64,000 nt of DNA from JAPLIS01 sp963719415 (GCA_963719415.1 OY970383.1:434001-498000), one strand, 5' to 3'; shown: positions 1-10,856, counted from the first letter of the stretch. The notes: a model not told the origin generated them from the sequence alone. Program-made: numbers and translations.

Positions 1-2632
1 CAAGGATGCTTTGTACAATGCGATTCATCTATTCTACCGCGCATCTCTCGATTAACAATCTCATTCTGTCTTCCAATAATTTCACCAGTTACCGGATCTT
101 TAACATCAGCAGCAAAAACACGACCAAATACTCGATTTGCTAATCGCATAAATAATATCACCAGAATCTTTCAAATCTGCTAATTCAACGTAACCGAGCG
201 TTTTACAATCATCTGTAATAACAACAACATCTTGAGCAACATCAACTAAACGACGAGTTAAATAACCAGAGTTTGCTGTTTTAAGCGCCGTATCAGCTTG
301 ACCTTTACGAGCACCGTGAGTAGAAATAAAGTATTCAAATACACTGAAGACCCTCTTTAAAGTTAGACTTTACCGGCGTTTCCATAATTTCACCGGTCGG
401 TTTCGCCATCGGTCCACGCATACCCACTAACTGCTTAATTTGATCTTTAGAACCTTTTGCTCCTGATTCAAGCATCATAAAAATTGGATTAAAAGGCTGA
501 TTTGATTTATCTTCATTCATAAAAGCGCTGTTATCTTGTATCTTCAAGATTCTTTATACATAGCATTAGCAACATCAGCCGTGGCATGACCCCAAACACT
601 CAGTACTTTATTATATCGCTCACCATTAGTAATAACACCATCCATATACAACTTTTCAGTATTTTTAACTATCATCTTCAGCCTTAATCAATGATCCCGT
701 TTTCTCTTCTGGAATAACAAGATCTGATAAGACAAAAGAGATACCGCCCATAGTGGCATTATAAAAACCAAGTTTTTTAATTCTATCAAGACACAAAACA
801 GTCTCTTCGCTGCCCAAATGATAATAGATCTTTTCAACCATTTTAGCTAAATCACTCTTGCCCATTACTTTATTGACCCAATGGAACAATCAGATCCTTT
901 TGGCAAGGCTTCAAACAAAAGTGCCCGGCCTACTGTAGTTGAAACAATTGATGTGTCTTCAAGTCGTAATTGAATACGAGCATGCAAGTCAACTTGTTTG
1001 CATTGATACGCTCGTCACAACTTCATGAACGCTTGAAAAAAGGATTCCCTCCCCTTCAACATTTGCACGTACTTTGGTCATATAATGAAGACCTAAGTAC
1101 CATATCCTGAGAAGGAACGGTAACTGGTCGGCCATTTGAAGGAGATAAAATATTCTTCGTTGAAAGCATTAATCGGCGACTCTCTTCTTGTGCCCTTTCA
1201 CTCAGTGGTAAATGCACAGCCATCTGATCACCATCAAAATCTGCGTTAAACGCTGTACAGACAAGTGGATGAATTTTGATAGCTTTACCATCAACTAAAA
1301 TAGGATAAAAAGCTTGAATACCAAGACGATGCAACGTTGGTGCACGGTTTAAAAGAATAGGCCGACTCTTTACTACTTGCTTCAAGAACGTCCCAGACTT
1401 CTGGTTGCCAATTCTTCAACCATGTCGACGAGCAACGCGCATATTAGGCGCAAAATCACCCTGCAATAAACCTGCATATACATATGGCTTAAAAATTTCA
1501 AATGCCATCGCTTTTGGTAATCCACACTGATCTAATTTTAGTTCAGGATCAACCACAATAACAGAACGACCAGAATAATCAACACGACGACCAAGCAGAT
1601 TTTGCCTGAAATCGACCCTGTTTACCACGCAACATTTCACTCAATGATTTAAGAGGTCGACGATTTGAGCCACGAACAGCTTGTCCTCTGCGACCATTAT
1701 CAATAAGAGCATCAACTGATTCTTGCAACATCCGTTTTTCGTTTTTAATAATAACGGACGGTGCTTCAATTTCTATTAAACGTTGCAAACGAATATTTCG
1801 ATTCAATACCCGACGATATAATTCATTTAAATCAGAACTTGCAAAACGACCACCTTCTAAAGGAACTAATGGACGTAGATCTGGCGGCAAAACAGGCAAC
1901 ACCGTTATAATCATCCATTCAGGGCGCAACTTGCTCTGTAACAAACCTGAAATAACTTTAATGCGACGAATAAGTTTATGTCGTAAAGCTACTGAAGCAG
2001 TTTCTCCGTAGCTCTACTTTAAATGTTCAAGCTCTAATGCTAGATCCAAATCTTTCAAAATAAGTCGAATCGCTTCGGCTCCAGTTTCTGCCAAAAATTC
2101 TGTATCTTCTGGATGACTATCAATATAATTTTCATATTCTAGATTGGTCAACAAAGTCTTACGAGCATAAGGCGATTTACCTTGGTGAATAACAATATAA
2201 TCATCAAAATAGATAACTCGTTCAATATCTTTGACCGGCATATCTAAAATAAGACCAAAATAGCTTGGAATACCCTTCAAATACCAGATATGGCATACAG
2301 GAGCAACAAGCTCAATATGCCCCATGCGCTCACGACGAACACGCGATTGAATAACTTCAACGCCACATTTTTCACAGGTAACGCCTCGATGCTTCATGCG
2401 ACTTATATTTACCGCAATTACATTCCCAATCTTTCTGCGGACCAAAAATACGAGCGCAAAACAGACCATCTCGTTCAGGCTTTAACGTTCTATAGTTAAT
2501 GGTTTCTATCTTTTTCACTTCACCATATGACAACGAACGAATTTTTTCTGGCGAAGCAAGACTTATTTTGATAGCATTAAATCGTGTAACATTTACATAT
2601 TCTTTAAATCGTTCCAATATTCTATTAGTCAC
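1..2632 (-). CDS. rpoC: RNA polymerase beta' subunit, 3'-partial, many frameshifts
   Basis: Largest subunit of RNA polymerase, carrying the catalytic Mg site. The start at 2632 overlaps the rpoB stop by 8 bases, the usual rpoBC coupling. Pieces of the protein follow in the right order but in different frames: an N-terminal zinc cluster (CNCG, then CEKCGVEV) at 2360-2410, the clamp and PEWMIITVLPVLPPDLRPLV region near 1870-1920, KGKQGRFRQNLLGRRVDYSGR near 1570-1630, and the invariant NADFDGDQM loop at about 1220-1247. The gene runs off the left edge. I see at least ten indels and one in-frame amber at 2014-2016. The protein is otherwise well conserved, and at 1080-1110 and 1985-2020 removing or adding single bases restores the expected sequence. 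An essential gene this broken with conserved motifs points to local consensus error; a true pseudogene would need an intact copy elsewhere. Confidence 0.9.
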
Positions 2633-5600
2633 TGACGTTCTCCTTGCCTACCTTTAACAAATCAACTTGCAAACCTAAACTTTGTAGTTCTTTAATTAAC
2701 ACATTAAACGATTCTGGTACTCCAGGATCTGGTATAGTCGTACCGCGAACAATCGCTTCATATACCTTATGTCTGCCAACTACATCATCAGATTTATAGG
2801 TTAACATTTCTTGTAATGTATATGCTGCACCATAAGCTTCAAATGCCCATACTTCCATTTCACCTAATCGCTGTCCACCCTGTTGTGCTTTACCACCAAG
2901 AGGTTGTTGCGTTACTAATGCGTACGGTCCAACTGAACGAGCATGCAATTTATCTTCAGCCATATGATTAAGCTTCATCATATACATGTAACCAACAGTT
3001 ACTGGTTGATCAAAATAATCACCTGTACGACCATCTCGTAGCATATAAGCACCATTTTCAGATAAATTAATATCTTTCAACAATGGCACAATATCTTGAT
3101 CAAATTTTGCACCATCAAACACCGGAGTCTCAAATTTTACCCCATGCTTCACTGCTTGCTGTGCTAAATCGTGCAGGCCTTCTTTTCCATATAAATCTTC
3201 ATATGAACTAATAAGATCTTTACCATAATACTGACTTAATAATTGCTTTACTGCGATACTGTTCTGTTGTTCAAGTTTTTCTTTTAAAGAATCACCCATG
3301 TTTTTACCCAAAAATCCAAGAATTACTTCAAGAATTTGACCTACGTTCATACGAGAAGGTACACCAATTGGGTTAAAGACTATATCAACAGGCGTTCCAT
3401 CTTCTAAATAAGGCATATCTTCTCGAGGAATCACGATAGAAACAACACCCTTATTTCCATGGCGTCCAGCCAACTTATCACCAACTGAAACTGCTCGTTT
3501 AGAGGTAATATAAACTTTAATCATTTTAATAACACCAGAAACAAGAGGATCACCCTTCTTAAATTTAGCAATCCGCTCTTCTTTTAAGTTAAGAAGAATA
3601 CGTAATTGATTTTCATACGCATCATGCAACAATTTAATTGCATCATTGATTTTTTTATTTTTTGCTCTTAAGCCTAATACTATTTTCAATGACTCACTTG
3701 ACCCAGAGAACTCATTATTTAATTTTGCTCTATCAAAACAGCCATCAGTGACAAACTCTTTTCCTGATTGTCCACTCACTTCAGCACCATCCAACAAATC
3801 AATAATTTTACCTATAATCATTTTTGTAAGAAATAGCTCATGATGCATAGTATCGACTTCAAGTTTTTCAACTTGCTTAGCAACTTCTTGTTTATATCGT
3901 TTATCTTTTCTTACGCCACTGCGAGAAAATATTTTAACATCAACAACAGTTCCTTCAACTCCTGGCGGTACTCGCAATGAAGTATCTCGAACTTCCCGAG
4001 ATTTTTCGCCAAAAATAGCTCGCAATAACTTCTCTTCTGGAGAATACTGCACGTCCCCTTTAAGGGTAACTTTACCAACGAGAATATCCCCAGCTTTAAC
4101 TCGAGTACCAATACGCACTATACCATCTTCATCGAGACCTCTTAAAGCAGTTTCTCCAACATTAGGAATATCGCGAGTAATCTCTTCTGGCCCAAGTTTT
4201 GTATCTCGAGCTTCAACATCATACACATCTATATGTACAGAAGTAAGCTTATCATCTTCAACTAAGCGCTTACTCAACACAATAGCATCTTCAAAGTTAT
4301 ATCCATGCCAAGGCATAAACGCCACCAACACATTAGAACCTAAAGCAAGTTCATTATTTTTAATTGCAGGACCGGTCGTTAATGCATCACCTTTTTTAAT
4401 CTTATCGCCAACATTTACAATCGGCTCTTGATGAACCCATGTACTATGACTCGACAACAAGAATTTTTTTAAATGATACGTCTCTATGCCGCGAGCAACC
4501 CATTCATCAGAATCATAAAAATTAGTTTCATCTGCTTGAACAATAATTTTTTCAGAAGAAACATATTCTACAACCCCATCTCTTCTAGCAATTGTTACAC
4601 TTCCTGATGCTTTCACGATATCTTTTTCCATACCAGTACCTACGATAGGAGTCTCTGTACGAATTAAAGGAACCGCTTGTCGTTGCATATTAGCACCCAT
4701 AAGAGCACGCACCGCGTCATCATGCTCTAAGAAAGGAATAAGCGCCGCAGAAACAGATACTAATTGCTTGGGCGATAAATCAACATAGTCAATTTTATCA
4801 GCTTCAATATCCATAAAGTTACCATCATGACGAGCAAAAACAGAATCGGTTTCTATCTTCTTTTTACCTGGTTTAACTGAATCAGCTTGTGCGATATAAT
4901 GCTTTGATTCTTCGAACGCATCAAGAAAAACAACTTCATTTTTGATAGTACGATCAACAACTGGCCTATAACCACTTTCTATAAACCCTAGATCATTTAC
5001 TACTGCATAAGTAGCTAAAGACGAAATAAGACCTACCGTTTGACCTTCAGGTGTTTCTACAGGACAGATACGACCATAGTGAGAAGTATGTACGTCACGA
5101 ATCTCATACGTGGCTCGGTCTTTAAGAACACCACCGGGCCCAAGGGCCGACAATCGACGCTTATGCGCAAGTTCTGCTAGAGGATTAGTTTGATCCATAA
5201 ATTGTGATAGTTGTCCCATACCAAAAAATTCTCTTAAAACGGCACCTAATGGCTTTACATTTAAAAAATCTTGTGGCATAAGAGCTCCATGAGTCTCTTG
5301 CATTCTAAATCGTTCACGAACAATTCGTTCAATACGCATAAAACCAAGATACATCTGATTATTAAGCAATTCACCCACAAGACGAACCCTACGATTACCT
5401 AAATGATCAATATCATCAAGATGTCCTTCTCCACGTTCTCGTAAGTTAACGAGATAGCGGATGGTTGCTACGATATCTTCTTTAGTAAGGGCAAAAATAG
5501 ATTCATCTATCGAAAGGCCAAGCTTTCTATTGATGCGAATACGTCCAACACGAGTCAAGTCATAAAAACGACTATTGAAAAAAAGATTATCAAGGCGTTC

Positions 5601-6976
5601 TTTTATTTCTTTCAAAGAAGAACTGTCACCAGGCCAAAGCTTGCTATGCAACTCTTTAAGCGCCTCTTCATAAGAATGACACGAATCTTGCATCAAAGTC
5701 ATAGCGATAGTAGGTTGAAACACATAACCAGATGATTGAACCAGATAAAAAATAACATTTTTGAGTTTATGAAAAACATCAAAATGATGCTCTGCAAGAA
5801 CTTCACCTTGTTCTATAAGAACTTCACCTGTTTTAGGATCGATAATATCTTTTCCAACAACACGATTTAATAAACTTGCTTTACTAATAGTAAGTTGAGA
5901 AATATCCTCAGCTTTAAGCTTATTAACTATTTCTTTAGTAACACGTCTTCCAACAAAAAGCTTTTCATGTTCTTCTGTCAGGAAACATTCCTTTTTCGAG
6001 CCGTTGACCAATTAAGCCCATCATCAACAGCACGGAAGCAATAATCTCTTTTAAATTCAAGATTACATCAAAATCATAAAAAAGCGAAATAATTTCGTCG
6101 CGTGAAAATCCGAGCGCTTGCAAAAAGGTCGTCGCTAATAATTTTTTTTTCTTATCTATACGAACATAGTAAATAGTCATTGCTATCAAACTCAAAGTCC
6201 ATCCAAGACCCTCGAAGAGGGATAAGACGTGCTAGATAATAAGGTCTACCTCTAAAATCTTTAATTTTTTTACTTTGAGAAAAAACAACACCAGGAGAAC
6301 TATGCAGCTGACTTACTACAACACGATCAACCCCATTTATTAAAAAGGTTCCTAAATTACCAAGCTTAAAAACATCATTTTCTTCACACAAATCACCCAT
6401 TACTGGGATATCTGAGAAAAAAATATTTTGTTCTTTAATGTCTTTTACTAATTTTTCGCCTTGATCATTAACCATCCAAGTGATCAATTGCATTCTAATT
6501 TGTAATGGCATAGAAAATGTCTGATCGCTTGTACGGCACTCTTCAAGTGTCATCGGTAATTGAATAATTACTCGAGTCAAACAATTAGAACAAAGCTTAT
6601 ATTTTGCTGTTTTTTTATCACAATTGGTACATGCATAATCAGCAGACAAACGAGAGCAAGCAGATTTTTTGCATGAAGAACAACTCCATTGGTAACGATT
6701 TTCTATACCAGTTAATTTACCACAAATACAAGCCCAACTACCTAGCTCATAAGTAACATACTCCAAAGACATTTTGTCTTCACATTCAATTGGAAATATA
6801 TCCCGCAAAACCTTTTCTAAACCGATAAGCTTCCGCTCTTCAGCCAGACAATCAAGTTGTACAAAATCATTAAATGACGTTGATTGAATTTCTATTAAAT
6901 TAGGAACTGGCACATTGTCTTGTATCCGCCCAAATGATTTACGAAGATTACTCTTGTCCATAAAAAAATCTGACAT
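2625..6976 (-). CDS. rpoB: RNA polymerase beta subunit with two frameshifts and a Cys-rich N-terminal insert
   Basis: Beta subunit of RNA polymerase. The N-terminal part (6976 to about 6185) starts MSDFFMDKSN after a G-rich Shine-Dalgarno (GGGGGG). It ends out of frame just after GSWMDFEFDSND; the next piece (YYVRIDKKKKLLATT) is in another frame to about 5995, where a second shift leads into FLTEEHEKLFVGRR and an open frame to 2625. Conserved blocks include SQFMDQTNPLAELAHKRRLS, HYGRICPVETPEGQ, GRHGNKGVVS and the C-terminal GGKAQQGGQRLGEMEVWA. The full gene is about 1450 codons, longer than the 1342 of E. coli. Part of the excess is an insert at residues about 83-132 with nine cysteines, mostly as CxC and CxxC pairs, which looks like a zinc ribbon. 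The two shifts are probably sequence errors of the same kind as in rpoC. Confidence 0.93.
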
Positions 6977-7298
6977 TAAGTCGCCCCCCGCTCTCGCTTA
7001 TAATAAATTATGAACAAATTATGAACAACAAATTATAAATAAATCGTATACTTTTTCTGTATCTTCGATGTATGTCTTATTTTATGTCTTAATAGATTAT
7101 GTTTTAATAGATATAGTGTTTATGTGTACTATTTATGTGAACAAAACTTATAGACAAAATATTGTGCCTATATACCCTAATAAACACTTTAATAAAATCT
7201 ATACCAAAAACTTGTTAAATTAAGACGCCAAAACAGCTACACTTTTTCAGCGTCCATTTAACTTGTTATTTGTCTATATATTTTTTTTGTATCTAAAA
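6977..7298 (-). other. rplL-rpoB spacer, possible attenuator
   Basis: A gene-free spacer of 322 bases between rplL and rpoB. Just after the rplL stop lies an imperfect dyad (7207-7270): GTTAAAT with ATTTAAC and GACGC with GCGTC, followed on the minus strand by a short T run. It sits where E. coli has its rplL-rpoB attenuator, so partial termination is plausible but not shown. Nearer rpoB the spacer is very AT-rich, with a repeated AATTATGAAC motif around 7008-7030. I see no coding potential. Confidence 0.35.
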
Positions 7299-7685
7299 TT
7301 AAGCTAATTCTACTTTAGCACCAGCTTCTTCTAGCTCTTTCTTCATTGTTGCGGCATCAGCTTTTGATGCTGCTTCAGCAACAACTGTCGGAGCTTCTTC
7401 TACTGCTTTTTTAGCATCAGACAGACTTAAAGTAGGTAGGACTTTGCGTAAAGCTTTAATCACTTTAATTTTATCCGCACCTATCTCTTTTAAGGTAACT
7501 TTAAATTGACTTTTTTCTTCTTCTGCTGTTGCTGCTGTAGAAGTTGCTGCTGTAGAAGCTGCTGCTGCTGGCATAGCTGCTGAAACACCGAATGTTTCTT
7601 CAATTAGCTTAACTAAATCCGACAACTCAAGAACAGACAACTTGCTAATATCTTCTACCAATTTTTTATTAATTTCTGATGTCAT
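7299..7685 (-). CDS. rplL: 50S ribosomal protein L7/L12
   Basis: Stalk protein of the large subunit that recruits translation GTPases. The start is taken at 7685 (MTSEINKKLVEDISKLSVLE) because GGTGGAG lies seven bases upstream; a longer in-frame reading to 7721 adds 12 residues without a site. The N-terminal dimerisation helix is followed by an Ala/Thr-rich hinge (residues about 36-55) and the conserved C-terminal domain (FKVTLKEIGADKIKVIKALR, then GLxxAK-like LSLSDAKKAVEEAP). At 128 residues it is of normal length. It follows rplJ in the usual L10-L12 order and precedes rpoB after a 322-base spacer. Confidence 0.95.
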   Translation of the reverse strand: MTSEINKKLVEDISKLSVLELSDLVKLIEETFGVSAAMPAAAASTAATSTAATAEEEKSQFKVTLKEIGADKIKVIKALRKVLPTLSLSDAKKAVEEAPTVVAEAASKADAATMKKELEEAGAKVELA

Positions 7686-7763
7686 TGCAATCTCCACCCG
7701 ACATATATAATTTAAAAACATTAACCATTAATCAAATACTAAAAACTACTCTAAAATCTCTTT

Positions 7764-8309
7764 TTACTCAGCCCCTGCTTCAGACGCTGATTCAGATACT
7801 GATTCAGGCGCCGACTCAGACGGTGCTGATAATTTTTGCACATAAGCACTTAGTGTTCGAGCAAGCTGCGCTATTGGAGCATTTAATGTTCCACATAGTT
7901 GAGCAAGCAATGCCGACCTAGAAGGCAATACTGCTATACGCTGCATACCAACTTTATCATATGTTTTGGATTCAAAATATCCCGCTATAAGATCAAGAGC
8001 TGCATTTTCTTTTGAAAAATCATACAGCATTTTTGCCACAGCAGAAGGCTCTTTATCCGCAAAAACAACCCCAACCTGTTCTTTTAAAAATGGCGTCAGA
8101 TCTTTACCAAAAGAAGCCGTATCAACAGCACGTTTAATTAAACGTACTTTAGCTACTTTTAATAGACCCCCTTTTTGACGCAAACCAGATCGCAAAAGTT
8201 GAGTCTGCTTAACAGAAAGACCTTTTACACCAATCAAAAAAGATGATGAATTATTTTTAAAACATTCACGCAATTCTTTGACTACCAATTCTTTTTGTTG
8301 CCTATTCAT
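7764..8309 (-). CDS. rplJ: 50S ribosomal protein L10
   Basis: L10 anchors the L7/L12 dimers to 23S rRNA. The 181-residue protein begins MNRQQKELVVKELRE and shows the typical N-terminal domain, with GLSVKQTQLLRSGLRQKGGLLKVAKVRLIKRA. The C-terminal helix that binds L12 ends in an acidic Ser/Glu/Ala tail (SESAPESVSESASEAGAE). It starts 10 bases after the rplA stop and lies upstream of rplL, as in most bacteria. In many bacteria L10 or L10-L12 represses its own mRNA through the leader; the short gap leaves little room for such a leader directly before rplJ here. Confidence 0.95.
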   Translation of the reverse strand: MNRQQKELVVKELRECFKNNSSSFLIGVKGLSVKQTQLLRSGLRQKGGLLKVAKVRLIKRAVDTASFGKDLTPFLKEQVGVVFADKEPSAVAKMLYDFSKENAALDLIAGYFESKTYDKVGMQRIAVLPSRSALLAQLCGTLNAPIAQLARTLSAYVQKLSAPSESAPESVSESASEAGAE

Positions 8310-8319
8310 GAAAACACCT

Positions 8320-9015
8320 TTACGAGACTAATTCATCAGGGTTAATTAAAATCCCTACACCCATTGAAGAAGATACAGTAATTTTTTTAAGATATTTACC
8401 TTTTGCCGCAGAAGGTTTTGCTGCAACAAGCGCTTTAATAAAAGCAACCAAATTTTCCTTAAGCTTTTCAACAGAGAAAGAGACTCTTCCAAAAGAAAAA
8501 TGGACAACGCCACCTTTATCATTTTTAAAGAAAACGCGACCACGCTTAAGGTCATCAACAACATCTGCTACGTCAAACGTAACCGTACCTAATTTTTTAT
8601 TAGGTAACAACCCTCGAGGGCCCAAAACTTTTGCCAACTTGCCCACTAAACCCATAAGATCTGGCGTAGCAACAGCATAATCAAAATCCATCCAGCCCGC
8701 AGCAATTTTTTCTACCAAGTCTTCTGCTCCAACAAAATCAGCCTTCGCTTTTTCTGCTTGACCAGCATAATCTCCCTTGGCAAATACAATAACACGCGGC
8801 TGAACGCCCTTTACGTACGGTAAAATTACCGAACCGCGGACAACCTGCTCACCTTTTGAAGCATCTATTCCTAAATTAATATTGAGATCTATTGCCTCAT
8901 CAAATTTAGCAAACGCTACTTCTTTAACTCGGGCAAGAGCAGCATCAGCTGACAAAACCTCTCCATGTTGGGCTTTTTTTTGCGCACCAACATATTTTTT
9001 TCCATGCTTAGTCAT
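8320..9015 (-). CDS. rplA: 50S ribosomal protein L1
   Basis: L1 forms the mobile stalk at the ribosomal E site and in many bacteria autoregulates the L11-L1 mRNA. The start chosen is 9015 (MTKHGKKYVGAQKKAQ), which matches the family N-terminus; an in-frame extension to 9033 adds only six residues. Visible motifs are DLNINLGIDASKGEQVVRGS, the MGLVGKLAKVLGPRGLLPNKKLGTV signature and the C-terminal KKITVSSSMGVGI. Length is 231 residues, normal for L1. It begins 18 bases downstream of rplK. Confidence 0.95.
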   Translation of the reverse strand: MTKHGKKYVGAQKKAQHGEVLSADAALARVKEVAFAKFDEAIDLNINLGIDASKGEQVVRGSVILPYVKGVQPRVIVFAKGDYAGQAEKAKADFVGAEDLVEKIAAGWMDFDYAVATPDLMGLVGKLAKVLGPRGLLPNKKLGTVTFDVADVVDDLKRGRVFFKNDKGGVVHFSFGRVSFSVEKLKENLVAFIKALVAAKPSAAKGKYLKKITVSSSMGVGILINPDELVS

Positions 9016-9033
9016 ATTGTATAGCCCTACCAC

Positions 9034-9459
9034 TTAATCAACAACATCAATACCTATACTTCGCGCACTGCCAGCAATAATTTTTTTAGCCTGCTCCATG
9101 TCATTAGCATTCAAGTCAGGCATTTTAATTTTTGCAATTTCTTCAATATCTGCCCAAGTTATCTTACCCACCTTTTGCTCATGAGGCCGAGAAGATCCCT
9201 TTGTAATATTAACCTTTTTCTTTATAAGCTCCGTAGACGGAGGAGTCTTTACAACAAAAGTAAACGTTTTATCTGTGTATATAGTTATAACAACAGGAAC
9301 AGTTTGCCCTTTGCGATCAGCTGTTTTAGCATTAAACTGCTTACAGAACTCCATAATTGCCACACCATGCTGCCCCAAAGAGGCACCAATAGAAGCACCA
9401 GGCGTAGCTGCACCACCTGGAATTTGTAATTTTACCTGAGCCTTAATCTCTTTTGCCAT
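9034..9459 (-). CDS. rplK: 50S ribosomal protein L11
   Basis: L11 binds the GTPase-associated centre of 23S rRNA. The start is placed at 9459 (MAKEIKAQVKLQIPGGAATPG), with GGTGA just upstream; longer in-frame readings to 9495 run back into nusG. The N-terminal domain has the PGGAATPGASIGASLGQHGV pattern with the proline hinge, and the C-terminal domain ends in the conserved GSARSIGIDVVD. At 141 residues it is of standard length. The gap to the nusG stop is 16 bases, so the genes are surely cotranscribed. Confidence 0.95.
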   Translation of the reverse strand: MAKEIKAQVKLQIPGGAATPGASIGASLGQHGVAIMEFCKQFNAKTADRKGQTVPVVITIYTDKTFTFVVKTPPSTELIKKKVNITKGSSRPHEQKVGKITWADIEEIAKIKMPDLNANDMEQAKKIIAGSARSIGIDVVD

Positions 9460-9475
9460 TCTCATCACCTTATAT

Positions 9476-9994
9476 TTATCGTTTAACCTGGTCAAACCCC
9501 AACTCTACAGGTGTCATACGACCAAAAATACTCACCATCAATGTCAAGCGCTCATTTTCTTGGTCCACTCCATCAACAATTCCAAAAAATCCAGCAAATG
9601 GCCCATCGTAAATCTCAACTTCAGAACCAAGAGCAAATTCTTGAACGTCTGCTCGCACAGAAACTTCACCCTCAATTTGAGAAAACATTTTGAGAACTTC
9701 TTTAGTTCGAAGCGCCATCGGATTTTTACCACCCAAGAAACGCATAACACGCAAACTTGATGTTACTAACCGTTCAGCCTCAGGAACCATGTCCATCTCA
9801 ATTAAGACATACCCAGGAAACAACTGCTGATCCTGATCATCAACAGATTGGAATACTTTTTTAAACTTTGCTGAAGGAACTAGAACCTGTCCAAAATGAT
9901 CCTTTAAACCAGAGGCATCAATACGCTTTACCAAGTCATCTCGCACTGCCAGCTCATATCCTGCATACACTTGAAGAACGTACCAACGTTTCAT
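9476..9994 (-). CDS. nusG: Transcription termination/antitermination protein NusG
   Basis: NusG binds the RNA polymerase clamp and links transcription to Rho or to the ribosome. The 172-residue protein starts MKRWYVLQVYAGYELAVRDDL and has the NGN domain (residues about 1-105, with FPGYVLIEMDM and VTSSLRVMRFLGG). The C-terminal KOW domain follows (about 118-172, FALGSEVEIYDGPFAGFFGIVDGV). The conserved proline and glycines of both domains are present. It lies between secE and rplK in the standard order, 31 bases downstream of secE. Confidence 0.96.
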   Translation of the reverse strand: MKRWYVLQVYAGYELAVRDDLVKRIDASGLKDHFGQVLVPSAKFKKVFQSVDDQDQQLFPGYVLIEMDMVPEAERLVTSSLRVMRFLGGKNPMALRTKEVLKMFSQIEGEVSVRADVQEFALGSEVEIYDGPFAGFFGIVDGVDQENERLTLMVSIFGRMTPVELGFDQVKR

Positions 9995-10025
9995 CTGACT
10001 ATATTCCTAATTTAATGTAAAAAAG

Positions 10026-10211
10026 TTAAGCACTAAAAAATCTAAAAACATATTGTGCAAGTTGCGATAATACAAAACCAAGTCCACCTAAATAGATAGT
10101 GAAAATACCAACAAGAAAAAGCACTACAATAGTAGAATCTCTAAACTCATCAAACTTAGGCCAAACAACTTTTAGCAACTCTGCATACACTTCACGCAAA
10201 AAACGTACCAT
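10026..10211 (-). CDS. secE: Preprotein translocase subunit SecE
   Basis: A small single-span SecE that clamps SecY in the Sec translocon. The 61-residue protein has an amphipathic N-terminal helix with the conserved LREVYAELLKVVWPKFDEF stretch, then one membrane segment (STIVVLFLVGIFTIYLGGLGFVL, residues about 26-48). A strong site, AAGGAGAAAT, precedes the ATG at 10211. It is the short single-helix type. With so many exported proteins nearby, a working Sec pathway is expected. Confidence 0.93.
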   Translation of the reverse strand: MVRFLREVYAELLKVVWPKFDEFRDSTIVVLFLVGIFTIYLGGLGFVLSQLAQYVFRFFSA

Positions 10212-10270
10212 ATTTCTCCTTGCACTTTACATTCTATCCGCAAAACAGACCGCATCCTTTTTATCAATAT

Positions 10271-10346
10271 TGGCAGGCCAGGAGGGATTCGAACCCCCAA
10301 CACGCAGATTTGGAGTCTGCTGCTCTACCGTTGGAGCTACTGGCCT
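10271..10346 (-). tRNA. tRNA-Trp (CCA)
   Basis: A cloverleaf of 76 bases with acceptor stem AGGCCAG/CTGGCCT, a GGTTCGAATCC T-arm, anticodon CCA in the loop of stem GCAGA/TCTGC, and an encoded 3' GCCA. It lies between rpmG and secE, its common position in bacteria. Confidence 0.95.
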
Positions 10347-10355
10347 ATAAAAAGC

Positions 10356-10514
10356 TTATTTAGTTTCTTTGTGATCGTGATGACCTCTGCACCGAGAACA
10401 AAACTTTTTCAACTTTAAAGTACCCAAAGTTCTACCCTTACCCACCACTTGAGTGTAATTACGCTCTTTGCAGACAGAACATACTAAATGTGTGGTTACT
10501 CTATTTTTTGCCAT
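10356..10514 (-). CDS. rpmG: 50S ribosomal protein L33
   Basis: A 52-residue protein beginning MAKNRVTTHLVCSVCKERNY and ending FCSRCRGHHDHKETK. It is a zinc-binding (Cys-containing) L33 with two CxxC pairs, CSVC and CSRC. L33 sits near the E site of the large subunit. It is placed between tRNA-Thr and tRNA-Trp, nine bases upstream of the latter; rpmG next to secE and nusG is common in bacteria. The reading frame follows directly from the bases: ATG at 10512-10514 and TAA at 10356-10358 on the minus strand. Confidence 0.93.
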   Translation of the reverse strand: MAKNRVTTHLVCSVCKERNYTQVVGKGRTLGTLKLKKFCSRCRGHHDHKETK

Positions 10515-10577
10515 ATATATCCAAAAATTTTTCTAAAATTTCTACTTAAACTAACACCTCTCATAAAAACATACTTT

Positions 10578-10653
10578 TGGAGCCCGCGACCGGACTTGAA
10601 CCGGTGACCTCTCCCTTACCAAGGAAGTGCTCTACCAACTGAGCTACGTGGGC
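10578..10653 (-). tRNA. tRNA-Thr (GGU)
   Basis: A 76-base tRNA with acceptor GCCCACG/CGCGGGC, D-arm GCTCAGTTGGTAGAGC, anticodon loop TTGGTAA, T-arm GGTTCAAGTCC and an encoded CCA. One acceptor pair is an A-C mismatch. It reads threonine ACC/ACU codons. Confidence 0.94.
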
Positions 10654-10856
10654 ACAGACACCTAATCCTTAGTATGATACATATCTAGATTAAATCAAAT
10701 TGAAAAAAAGACAAGAATTTATCTAACTTACTGGGCAAATTTCTTTTTTTTATTAAATTACGCGTAAAAAACCATGGCTTTTTACGCTTTTAGAATACAT
10801 GAAAGCAAAAACATTTTCAAAAAAGCTACGGGCAAGACCGCATTAACTTTGCTTTA

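Noticed and set aside
1..2632. Programmed frameshifting in rpoC
   Set aside because: There are too many shifts in both directions, without slippery sites in common; sequence error explains them better.
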